Below are positions 26,249 through 35,965 of a stretch of DNA of 64,000 bases, in pieces (the stretch's first letter is position 1; every line of letters starts with the position of its first letter). The notes below the pieces were generated by a model. The model searched no databases. It saw nothing but the letters and a program-made list of their open reading frames with translations, and was not told where the DNA came from. Origin of the DNA: Eunapius fragilis (Eukaryota; Porifera; Demospongiae; Spongillida; Spongillidae); contig OY811990.1 of the NCBI GenBank assembly GCA_963681505.1, positions 2,083,472 to 2,147,471 on the forward strand. The letters are read 5' to 3'. The position numbers were made by a program, and so were the translations under genes.

Positions 26249-26735
26249 TACCTTTGGGTGGTAGGGGTAGTTCTGTGGCCCCTGCGGTACCGCGTCCTCT
26301 CGGCAGCACTTTTAGCCAATCGGACTGCAGGGTCATTCCAATACCGACTCCTTTCAGATGCTTTAATGGCAGCTGAATTGTTCTCGTATTTCTGCCTTTT
26401 AGCAGCGCGGTTTCCCTCGAGGTCCTCTTCATATTGCCGCCTTTTAGCAGCACGGTTCTCCTCGAGGTCCTCTTCATATCGCCATCTTTTAGCAGATCGC
26501 TTATATTCAATATCGGCCTTGTAGCTGTCGCGCACAGAGGCCTTCTTCTTTTCGGGATCGGCCTTGTAGCTGTCCCGTGCAGAGGCCTTCTTTTCGGGAT
26601 CGGCCTTGTAGCTGTCGCGTACAGAGGCCTTCTTTTTTTCTGGATTGGCTTGTAGAGCGCTCGGGCTTTAGCTTTGTTCTCGTCTTGCTTTTGGAAGTAT
26701 TCCGCTCGTTGCTTAGATCTCTTCCTTTGACTACG
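26249..26735 (-). pseudogene. Lys/Arg-rich repeat exon of unit A (frameshifted)
   Basis: The start MPSRSQRKRSKQRAEY (about 26742) leads into tandem repeats of about 13 residues of the type KASVRDSYKADPEKK, then EEDLEENRAAKRRQY. The frame is lost near 26640 and regained after a 1-2 nt shift. The exon ends at AAAG then GTATGTTATG, a consensus splice donor at about 26249. I recall similar N-terminal repeats from Helitron-type helicase proteins of sponges, but that is memory rather than proof. The highly basic repeats suggest nucleic-acid binding. Confidence 0.55.
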
Positions 26736-27171
26736 CGAAGGCATTTTTAGAAAAACAACTTCACTAGCCAAAGTAAAAACTAAACTGCGATAGGAACACC
26801 AAATAAATTTTTTGTGCAGGTTAGAGTATTTACTATATACTGTCTAAAAGTATTAATAAAAATCATATATCATTATTTTTTAGAACTTGATATATGTGTC
26901 TCTATATGACATGTAAGGATAACGTGCCGGTAAATTTCGAAGCGATTGGTACTATTGCCGTTCTTCGGACTGGGCACGAGAAACAGGAAATTGTTTTTGT
27001 TTTGTTTCTCTATAACCACACCGTTTTATGACACGGAACCAATGTAGAACTGTAGATCGTTGTGCTCTCATTCCATCCGATAAAGAGATAAGCGATCCGT
27101 TTCTCCGTTGTCCCTCCAGACGCTAGTAAAGTTTTATTAATGACTTCATCAACCCTCAATCAATCCTATAT

Positions 27172-27193
27172 TGAACCTGCTGCCGCAGGTTCA
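27172..27193. repeat. terminal hairpin of unit A
   Basis: A perfect 9-bp stem (TGAACCTGC / GCAGGTTCA) with a 4-nt loop at the exact end of the shared unit. The same hairpin ends unit B at 41749-41770. Confidence 0.85.
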
Positions 27194-27194
27194 G

Positions 27195-29951
27195 GTACCA
27201 GCTAGTGCCAGACCAGCATTTGCTGCTGTCCTGTCTTCTGCCTTGCGGTCTGTTCTGTATGACAACACGGAAGAGTCATGGAAAAAGTTGTTTATGCTCC
27301 CCAAGTGTATCCTCTCCTAAACCTACATCCATCAAATATTTATGTGAGTTGTGGTCCAATGATGCTTTGGCAGCATGCAATTGGCCAAGCATCATCCAAG
27401 CCTTTTTCCCAGTGTAATGATCATGCAAAGGTTGTTTGTAAGGCTATTTCGCTTGCTAGGGAAGGTTTGTTTGGTAAAGCATGTCAGTTTCTAACATCTT
27501 CTGGAGTTGCACCCAACAATGAGACAACTTGGAAGCTGGTGCAGGCCAAGCACCCTGAGGGACCTCTTCCAATGCTGCCACCTGTCCCCACTCTGGCAGG
27601 GGCTATTCTCCCTCCTGAATTTAATGTCTTGACCATTCTTAAGTCTTTCTCTCAGGCTACAGCTTGTGGACCATCTGGCCTTCGTATTCAGCATTTTTTG
27701 AATGCTGCTGAGGTGCCTTTACCATCCCCCATTGGTGCTTTATTGAAAGATGTGGTAAATCTTCTAGCTTCAGGAAAGGTACCATTTTCAATTTCCAAGT
27801 TTTTGGCAGGAGGAAGTCTCACTGCTCTTGATAAGAACAAACCTAACAGTCTTCCTGATATTCGTCCTATTGCAGTGGGAGAAGCTTTACGCCGTTTGGT
27901 TGGGAAGTGTTTATGTGCAGTTACAAAGGAAAAGGCCAGTGAATATTTTGCCCCACTCAAAATGGGAGTAGCATGTCCATCAGGAGCTGAGAAAATCATC
28001 CATGGGCTAAGGCACTGTGTGGAAGCAGAGATAATCTCTGGTGGAAGGTCATTGGATGGATCAGAGATAATATATCTCTGGATGGATGAAGATTTTGCCG
28101 TAATGAAAATTGATATGCGCAATGCATTTAATTTGGTATCGCGTCAGGCCCTCTTAGATGAATGTAGTGCCCACTTCCCTGAATTGCTCCCCTGGGCCTC
28201 ATGGTGTTACGGTCAGCATCCTACTCTGTGGCATCCCATGGGTATCATCAGCTCAGAAACTGGTGTCCAGCAGGGTGACCCACTAGGCCCCATGTTCTTT
28301 TGCCTTGTGTTGCACAAGCTGGTCACTGCCATCACTACTGATAATGAGTGTTCCAGTTTGCTATTCCACTGATGGTACATTGACGATGGTGTGGTTGCAG
28401 GGCCTACGCCTGCTGTAGCAAAGGTATTTTCTATCATCCAGGACTTGGGTCCTCCACTTGGTCTTTTTATCAATGCTGGAAAATGTGAGTTGTTTGGCTT
28501 GGGTGATCTCAGCTCATTTTCACCTCTGATGAAAAAGTCTAGTGTTCCTAATTTTGAGATTCTTGGAGCTCCAATTGGAGATATAGTCTTTGTGCCAAGT
28601 TTTTTGCGCACAAACGTGTAGATGCTTCCAAGTTGCTTGAACAGTTGGAGGATGTGGGTGCTGTTGATCCACAGGTGGCTCTGCTCCTGCTTAGGCAATG
28701 TGGTGGCTTCTGCAAGTTGGTGCACCTTGCTAGATCTACCCCCCCCCCCCCCTCCCCCAGCCTTAATTGGTGAGGCTTTGCAATTCTTTGATGATGATGT
28801 CCGTCGCTGTTTTTCTGAATGCATGCACCGCGATAGACACACCCAATGTCGCATGGCAACAAGCCCAACTCAGCCTAAGCAGAGGGGGCCTTGGGCTCCG
28901 TAGTCTTTCAGAACACAGTTCAGCTGCCTACTTTAAGTGCTTCTGGTGTCTGCTCATCTTCTTGCGAGCACCTAGCTGAATCCATCAAGGATTTTAATGA
29001 ATTTGTCTCCTCTGATGATGCCTTAGTGTTGGATCATCTTGATGTTGCATGTGATGCACCAAAGATCTCTGTCTGGCAAAATTGAAGATCAAGATTAAAG
29101 TGTGTTACTTGATAAGGTCTCCTTGCCTGACAAAGCACGTCTGGTTTCCATTTCTTCACCACATGCAGCTGCTTGGCTCTCTGTGATTCCTTCCATCGGC
29201 TCTCCATCTTGAACCTGCTGAGTTTCAGATTGCTGTAAAGTGGTGGTTGGGCATTGCTGTTACTGATATTCCTGTTTGCTCCTTTTGCCCATCATGGCTT
29301 TGGACCCATTCGGTCACCATGCCTTAACATGCAAGCACAGAGATATGTTGCGGCACAACATGCAGGCTGAGGGATGTCCTCTTAGAATCTTGTCGACGGG
29401 CCTGTTTGGATCCTCAGGTTGAAGCAGGAAGTGGTTTGGGGCATGATAGACATAGAACATGACCAGCAGACATCCTTATCCCTCATTGGGATTTGGGCAA
29501 ACCAGCAGCTCTAAATCTGACTGTCACATCTACGCTAAATTCAAGTACGTTATTGGAAGCGGGTGTGAAAAGTGGATCTGCAGCTCTGGCAGCTGAGGTG
29601 CGCAAGCACAATGCTAATGATGCTAAGTGCTCAGAGCTAGGCTGGACATGTATCCCTATAGCAGTGGAGACTTATGGGTGCTGGGGTGCAGAGCCATGCA
29701 GACTTTATCACGCCTTGCCTCTCGCCTAGCCACCAGGGGAAATAGCTCTAAGTCCCAAGCTACCTGTCTATTGTAATGGCAGGCTTAGCCTGACTTTGAT
29801 GCGAGCCAACGCACGGGCACTCCTATCTCGAGCAGGATCATCTGTGGAAGATCCGTAGAATTTATTGTATATTAGTCCTTTTGTTTGTAATGTATATGTG
29901 TAACAAGAAAAAAATAAAAAATAAAAATAAAAATAATAAAAATAAAAAAAT
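27195..29951 (+). pseudogene. non-LTR-like reverse transcriptase with C-terminal nuclease-like domain, broken
   Basis: The frame begins at the unit A junction (about 27196), shifts near 27300, then stays open from 27278 to 28372. It includes KIDMRNAFN (first catalytic Asp, about 28105) and GVQQGDPLGP. An in-frame TGA at 28370-28372 directly precedes WYIDDG, the catalytic YxDD motif. Coding-like sequence resumes with several frameshifts to about 29860, including a C-x2-C...H...C cluster (about 29280-29340) and RPADILIPHW (about 29465), typical of restriction-like endonuclease tails of such elements. A (AATAAA)-rich tail at 29905-29951 marks the 3' end. It is inactive, and the 5' end is cut by unit A. 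Confidence 0.75.
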
Positions 29952-29958
29952 TGAGGAA

Positions 29959-30234
29959 ACAAGTCAATAAAAAGTTCTCTAACGAGAAAGTTGGTGGGAT
30001 ATAGGAATTGGAGTCAAAGCTGATGCAAAAATGAGGGGAACAAGGTTTTGTGAAAAGGAAAAGGAGACATAAATCCTATATTTAGCACGTGTAAATGTAA
30101 CAGGACCAAAAGATAGGATTTATGTCTCATTTTCCTTTTCTCAAAACCTAGTTCCACTCCTTTTTACACCACCTTAGCCTCCAATTCCTATATTCCACCA
30201 ACGTTCTCGTTAGAGAATGTTTTTCTTTACTTGT
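29959..30234. mobile_element. fold-back element of family F (29.9-kb copy)
   Basis: The ends ACAAGTCAATAAAAAGTTCT and GAATGTTTTTCTTTACTTGT match family F, and the apex has TCCTATATTTAGCAC. The middle of the stem (GGAAAAGGAGACATAAA) is unrelated to that of the 24.6-kb and 35-kb copies, yet it is complementary within this copy. Confidence 0.85.
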
Positions 30235-30482
30235 AGAGAATTTTGTAGCTGGGCTGGTTTCACAGGACAATGTCCCATGCCATGCCTTACACATGTGTGT
30301 ATCATCATGAAATTCCCCTGCTGTGCTGAGCCATTTGAAAAATATTTGTGGCATTTTCCCATTACTACAGAAATCAGTTTATGTGGAGAGAACTGAAATG
30401 TTCACACTACCAAACAAATTCTATATATAACACACATACACAAAGTTTGATTCATGCACATGTTAGTGACCTCCATTCTCTT

Positions 30483-30485
<3 letters not shown>

Positions 30486-30579
<94 letters not shown>
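30486..30579. repeat. CA microsatellite
   Basis: A pure (CA)n run of about 94 bp. Frames over it are artefacts. Confidence 0.95.
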
Positions 30580-30581
<2 letters not shown>

Positions 30582-30734
30582 GGGGAGGGGCACATTAAGA
30601 TGGAAATCTGACATCAGCAGTAGTCTCCTGGGCAAGTGCCTTCATGAGGCCAGCATCTATTCAAAAATCATGTAATTCGTACGGTGGCCCGGTAGGTCGC
30701 ATAACAAAACAGTAGACATATGGCGTAAAACCAA

Positions 30735-30836
30735 ATCGTATTTGGCGCAAAACATATGACATAGAGACCAAATCAGATTTGGCGCAAAACGTATGACGGA
30801 TTTGGCGCAAAGCGTATGACGGATTTGGCGCAAATT
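30735..30836. repeat. 23-bp minisatellite before the RAG1-like gene
   Basis: About four copies of GGATTTGGCGCAAAACGTATGAC, the first with a 15-bp insertion. The last copy runs directly into the first coding segment of the following gene, so it may be terminal or promoter sequence of that element. Confidence 0.7.
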
Positions 30837-30837
30837 G

Positions 30838-33800
30838 CATTGTCGCATGTGTGGATCCTTGTTGGTCCACAAGAAAGGAAGGAAACAGTTAAAGGCCAGT
30901 CACCCAAGGGTTTACTTATGTTCAACGTTTGCGTCGGAGCTGTACTTATGCTTTGGACTGGATGCTGCAAACGATGATGCGCAGATTCACCCACAAGCGT
31001 TGCTACGACGCGATGCAGCGCAAGCTAAAGGCAGTGAGTCAATATCGCCATTTCAACAGCCGCATGGAGCTGTACAAGTGGGAAGCTCATGAATCAGATG
31101 GTGGGTGCAAGGTGAGGAGCAATGTAGTAATAACGTTAACTAACCTACATAATTTACATTCAAATCATAGGTTTGTGACCATTTTATAGCTCAACATGAT
31201 TGTGGAAGACCACACAAGATTAAAACGCCCTTAGTACAACTGCTCCTAAAACACATGCAACGTCTTGCACCAAACAAGAAGAATTTGATAAAAGGGATAC
31301 CACTTGCAGCAGTTCAACCTATGTCGGTGTTGGATAACTTGAAATGTTCCCTTTGCTGTGACATCCTCCACAGGCCCATTCAGCTACCATGCCAAACAGT
31401 AGTATGTGCTGACTGTCTGGCCCAATATTTGGTTAAAAATGGATGCCTGCTATGTCCATGCAAGGGCTGCTGCACCAAACTGACTGCTGTGAGTATCAAG
31501 TCTGCTCCAAGCATCTATGTCAACTTGCTTGAGGATGTGGTTCTACATTGTCCTTCCTGCAATGTTGATATCAGGGCAGGATTGTATCAAAGCCACAAAT
31601 GCAATGCAAGCTCTTCCACTTCACATGAGCTCTTACCTTTGCAAGCTCCACCAGCATTAGCAGCTCAATCACCAATATCATGCTCACCACCAATAAATGG
31701 TGAACAAGGCCAAGAGCAGGTTTCACCAGCAAGAATTATACACAGGATGTTATCTTACAGTCCAGAGCCTGATGTCATTATAATTGTAACTAGGCAATGA
31801 TGAAATTATTATCCTTTTTAGCCAATAACATGTGCATTTACAAACGGTAAGCGCCCAATAAGCAAGGCTAGCAGTAGAACACTATATCGTTACAGAAAAC
31901 AAGTTCAAAAGGTGTGACATGTACTTACCAGTGATGATCCTACTACAATACTTCGGGAGGAAATCAGAAGTCTCAGCAAGAATGAGAAGAACAGCTTTCT
32001 AAAGAATGCCGGTATAACCCTTGAAATTTCTCCTGAACAAGGGTTGGCCATTAAAGCTGATCTCACTCTACCATGGAATAAAATAAGGATGATTGGAAGG
32101 TTAGTTTTAAAATAAAGTGTGTTTCACATTGCAATGCTAGGTTGACACTTACGTTTTGAAGCTGGCTCAAAGGATCAGTAATTTGTCTAGCAAGTGAAAA
32201 AAAGCAGCGCCAGCTTGCTGCCACCTTAGTTGGTGATAACTTGGATGCAGAGATTGCTCCTTTCACCTTCTTGACAGCATCAAAGAACGAAGATATCAGA
32301 GATGCTCCTCATGCTTTCATCTCCAGACTTCAAGATTCTGTGTTTGACCTACTCGAGGGTAATGCCAGGTAAAAAATTAAATAAATCAATTCCAAAAGTA
32401 CCAATTAACAATTGTTCTCTAGGTGCAATAACCTAACTTGGCACAATGGCAGAATCCCTGAAATATTGGTTAAAGTGGGTGGAGACAAGAGTGGAAATTC
32501 ATTCAAAATGAATTTCCAAATTGTTAATACACCCACCCCTAACTCAGTTCAGAACACCTGTGTTTTTTCTATTTTTGAAGCTGATGACTCTACTACCAAT
32601 CTTCATGTGGCACTGGCCTCAGATAGAATCTCTTCAAGGCATGAAATGGAGGTTAGCAAAATTTGATGCAACAATTGATTGTTATAACACTGGACTTGCT
32701 AACTCTAGAGAATATTCAATACGTATTTTTATCTGTGGTGACTATGAGTTCCTGAGCAAACTGTATGGCTTATCTGGAGCTAGTGGTGAGCCCTGAACTG
32801 TTGACTTGTATTGCATAAGAAACACAACATGCATCCATTAAGGTCGCCATCCATGCCCTTTTTGCACCATAAACCAGGATGAGATGCAGGTGTCAATGCC
32901 TATGAGAGCCAGGTGCAGTCAGAGCTGCTCATTACAATCATTTCATGACCATCATCAATGTTTCTTGCATTCTGGTGGGAATGCAAAAAATGTCAAGGAA
33001 TTTTACAACTGCATATCCAAACCATTTTTGGATGTTCCGCTATCACAAGTAGGTGCACAGTTTGCTAAGCCAGTGCATCTGTATTAATAACTGCATATTT
33101 TGTAGGTTTGCTTGCCAGGGCTACATATTAGCCAGGGCATTTTCCTGAAGATCTTTAACTTTCTTGAGAATGCCTGCCATGATCTTGATGTGAAGATGGC
33201 ACTCATCCACAGTGGACATACCACATTGTCACCCTCCTATACACATCATGTACTAAACCTGCAGGAGCTAAATAGGGCTAAGGCTGAACTTGACACAGCT
33301 GTGCAGTATCTGATTACCCTTGTTGAACACCAGACTTATCTAACAGTTACATTTGGAACAGACCAACAGCATTCTAGCAAATTTTGAGGTGTACATTAGG
33401 GAATGTAGAAAGGAGATAAAGGCAACAGTAAGTTAAGTATAAATAATTCCATATTGCATAAACACTGCATATATAAATTCTAAAGAAGAAGAAAGTACAG
33501 ATTTTGGAAAAGAAAGTTGAAGAAGGGTTTTCATCTAAAGACGGGCCTTTTGTCAAAGCCTTAGACATAGCTCTAAAATCTTTTGGTGTACGTTGTCAAA
33601 ACTACCATGGTGGTGCATTTGTGGGCAACCACATACACAAGACACTTGAGGTACATCACATATTATATGCATGTAAGCACTGATCATACAGTATAGTATA
33701 ACTCATAGAGTACAAACCTGGATCTTACATAATTGCTATGGCTCTGAGAGAGGCCCCTGCCCTCTTGCAGGAAGCAGAACTGGTAGCTGGGAGATTCAAG

Positions 33801-34346
33801 CAGACTTTCCCACTGTTTGCCAAGTGCCACTTCATTTACAATCAGAACTATGAGTCAGAAGCTGGATGTAATGATTTAGGTATGAAATGCAGCACACTGT
33901 GTCTCAATGCAAAATAATACATTGTATCAATCGTCAGTTAGAACATGCCATTGCCACTTTCATGGCGCATTTTGTGCTACATTTCCTGGTGAGAACATCC
34001 CATTAAAGATCATATGCTGGAAGACTATGCAGTAGATCGGATCACATCCAATCAGCACATTGGATTTGGGCTCATGGGAGAACAAGGAGCTGAGTCCATA
34101 CATGCAAGATTCAATCGTCTATACAAACTTACTGCACGGTCTCCTCAACCAGTAGTGGAGAAGCTTAAATACATTATGAAGGAGCACCTGCTTAGCATAT
34201 CACCTACACTTATAACAGCAAAACCACCTCCAAGTAAAAGAGCCAAAAAATCACAAAAACACCATCTCCATCATTTATCATATTTTCCACATGTTATTCA
34301 CATTGATCATACCTTTAGCTTCAATAAAGAATCGAATAACATTTGA
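30838..34346 (+). pseudogene. N-RAG-TP-like gene: RAG1-type N-terminus plus transposase-like core
   Basis: About ten exons with GT...AG introns. Exon 1 (30838-31111) has CRMCG, then IHPQ and, after a frameshift, CYDAMQRK, like the N-terminal zinc region of RAG1. Exon 2 (31190-31797) has a RING finger (CSLCCDIL...CADCL...CPC) and a following CPSCN...SHKC zinc cluster, again in RAG1 order. Later exons form an RNase H-like core with three acidic candidates: VGGDKSG (Asp, 32484-32486), CGDYEFL (Asp, 32740-32742) and GEQGAES (Glu, 34080-34082). Between the last two are HPCPFC and CLPGLHIS. Frameshifts near 30990, 31915 and 32600 disable it. Such proteins are known as N-RAG-TP elements in molluscs. 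The relation of this core to the true RAG1/Transib core is my inference. Confidence 0.65.
31340..31615 (+). CDS. RING plus zinc cluster segment of the RAG1-like gene
   Basis: A C3HC4-like RING (cysteines in CSLCCD, PCQTVVCADC, CLLCPC) is followed about 30 residues later by HCPSCN and HKC. In RAG1 a RING (an E3 ubiquitin ligase domain) is followed by a C2H2 finger at the same spacing. The frame is intact from 31255 to 31797, the best preserved exon of the gene, and starts at an internal Met; the exon itself probably begins at 31190 after TTTTATAG. Confidence 0.7.
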
Positions 34347-34744
34347 CCGAATCATATGTGCATATGTGATAGCGCGACCCGGTTGTCATGGCCCATGAGA
34401 TATGGTGAACTTTGTACGAATGTCGAGAGCCACCTTCAAACATAATTAAAAACTTACTCTGTCCCATCTATAGCACAGTGGTATACTTCATCCACACAGG
34501 AAAAGTTCCTGACTGTGTGTGTAAATCAATGAGTGAAGGGACTACCGCGAGATGCTGTCACTTTGCAGCCGCACCGTGACTGATTGGTGTAAGCTGTACT
34601 CGTGGCACTTGTTATAATCGATACAAAACATACTGGATTCTTACAGTATTCAGTCTATAAAGTCCGTGCTTGTTGCATCTTTTAACATACATCCAGATTT
34701 CTACGCAGCTTGGTAGTAATGCACTTATCAATGGTAACTGCAAC
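34347..34744. other. no gene seen
   Basis: Likely the 3' flank of the RAG1-like element. I looked for a terminal inverted repeat against 30670-30735 and found only a 7-bp match, which is not enough. Confidence 0.4.
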
Positions 34745-34971
34745 CCCCCCCCCCCCCGGGACATATGGGGGATTTGACATTTATTAAATCAAATGCCCCA
34801 CTGTTGGGGACCAATAACTGGTCAAATGACCCTCTTCGAACCAGTCCCGTTACATGTTTAATACCTTTTATAACCTATGGTTTCGTTCCTGCTATTCAAA
34901 ACGAACACGCGTTAGCCTTTGTAGGTATACAGCTGATATTGTGCCGCTATAAGAGTTATAGTTATAATTGT
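34745..34971 (+). mobile_element. left half of a GC-tract element, split by unit B
   Basis: Starts in a C-homopolymer (34745-34758) followed by GGGACATATGGGGGATTTG. It matches the reverse complement of 43680-43912 at about 95%. The matching right half is at 41772-42075, on the other side of unit B. Confidence 0.8.
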
Positions 34972-35271
34972 ACAAGTAAATAAAAACATTCTCTAACGAG
35001 AGAGTTGTTGGTATATAGGATTGAACAATGCTGGTGTAAAAAGCATGGAAACAAGAGCGACAGAAATTTTACTGGAAAATTGAAATAGGCCTATATTTAG
35101 CCTGGCCATTAGTCAGGCATGCGCTCTTATATTGTGAGTGTGCTAAATATAGGCCTATTTCAATTTTCCAGTAAAATTTGTGTCACCCTTGTTTCCATGC
35201 TTTTTATACCAGCATTGGTCAATCCTATATACCAACAACTCTCTCGTCGGAGAATGTTTTTATTTACTTGT
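34972..35271. mobile_element. fold-back element of family F in unit B
   Basis: A 300-bp near-perfect inverted repeat, about 93% identical to the unit A copy, including the stem middle. Confidence 0.85.
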
Positions 35272-35338
35272 TTCATAAGTTTTTTTTCGTCCTATCGTAG
35301 TCAATAATCATAATTATTGTAATTATAATAAGACTGAA

Positions 35339-35731
35339 TTAGTAGAATGTATGATGATGTGTCCTCGCCCACACCCTCTTCTTCTTCGGGGTCGTCCTCC
35401 TCGACATGCTTGTACTGGCCAGGCAGGCCAGGGGGGCAGCACTGCTGGTGGTGGTGGGGACAGCGCTGGTGGTGGTGGTGGGGACAGCGCCGGTGGTGCC
35501 GGTGGGGGCAGCACTGGTGGTTGTGGTGGGAACAGCGCTGGTGGTGGTGGTGGGGACAGCGCCGGTGCATGGTGCCGGTGGGGGCAGAACTGGTGGTGGT
35601 AGTGGGGGCAGCACTGGTGGTGGTAGTGGTGGCGGGGTGAAGGGGAGAGAAGTCGGAGGATGAATGTAGTCATCCTCTTCCTCCTCTGACCCCTCATTGG
35701 TGAAAAAACCTCTGAGGTCTTCAGCTGCCAT
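35339..35731 (-). CDS. low-complexity Pro/Thr frame of unit B
   Basis: A 130-codon frame starting MAAEDLRGF with an acidic patch (EGSEEEEDD), then Pro- and Thr-rich repeats. It is the counterpart of 25044-25394 and keeps the acidic patch that unit A has lost by indel. No domain is recognised. Confidence 0.4.
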   Translation of the reverse strand: MAAEDLRGFFTNEGSEEEEDDYIHPPTSLPFTPPPLPPPVLPPLPPPVLPPPAPCTGAVPTTTTSAVPTTTTSAAPTGTTGAVPTTTTSAVPTTTSSAAPLACLASTSMSRRTTPKKKRVWARTHHHTFY

Positions 35732-35834
35732 CTACATGTACGTGACAGAGAGTATGATTAAATTTTTCTTTTTAGTGCAAAGCCTAGAATCCACAGAGTA
35801 TTATTTAATATTTACCTCTATTTGCAAAGTGCAC

Positions 35835-35926
35835 TGTAATAGCGTTAATCACAAAAACCTGTTTCCCTCACGTGCCCACCGATTACATCATACACACGAT
35901 ATATCAATCAATACATAAGTACTACA
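35835..35926 (-). repeat. 3' LTR (92 bp) of the gypsy element
   Basis: This 92-bp copy is identical to 40241-40332. It begins TG and ends CA on either strand. The flanking GCAC (35831-35834) is the target duplication. On the minus strand it is preceded by a purine-rich tract (AACAGAGAGGGACGAA, 35927-35942) that fits a polypurine tract. Confidence 0.9.
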
Positions 35927-35965
35927 TTCGTCCCTCTCTGTTCTAAAGCTCGTCTCGAGCTTTGA

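Larger units (their letters stand above)
24613..27194 (-). mobile_element. unit A: element with fold-back end and hairpin end, no TSD
   Basis: This unit shares its full order and both exact ends with unit B (34972-41771). The order, left to right, is a 297-bp fold-back, a GC-rich frame, a spacer, a long hairpin (26113-26194), a Lys/Arg-rich exon on the minus strand, and a terminal 22-nt hairpin (27172-27193, arm TGAACCTGC). The left end is ACAAGTAAATAAA and the right end is GCAGGTTCAG. The flanks (T before, G after) show no target duplication. The terminal hairpin and absence of a duplication are reminiscent of rolling-circle (Helitron-like) elements, but no Rep or helicase is present. Confidence 0.65.

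Noticed and set aside
27172..27210. Helitron CTRR terminus (CTAG after the hairpin in unit A)
   Set aside because: Unit B also has CTAG near the hairpin but at a different spacing, and the empty site shows that CTAG there belongs to the target, not to the element.
30670..34440. Terminal inverted repeats for the RAG1-like element
   Set aside because: Only a 7-bp match (TTCGTAC) was found between the two flanks, which is expected by chance.
35347..35640. Trp/Gly-rich plus-strand frames opposite the Pro/Thr frame
   Set aside because: They are the antisense of a GGT/GGC-rich repeat, and only the minus frame starting MAAE is shared in position with unit A.
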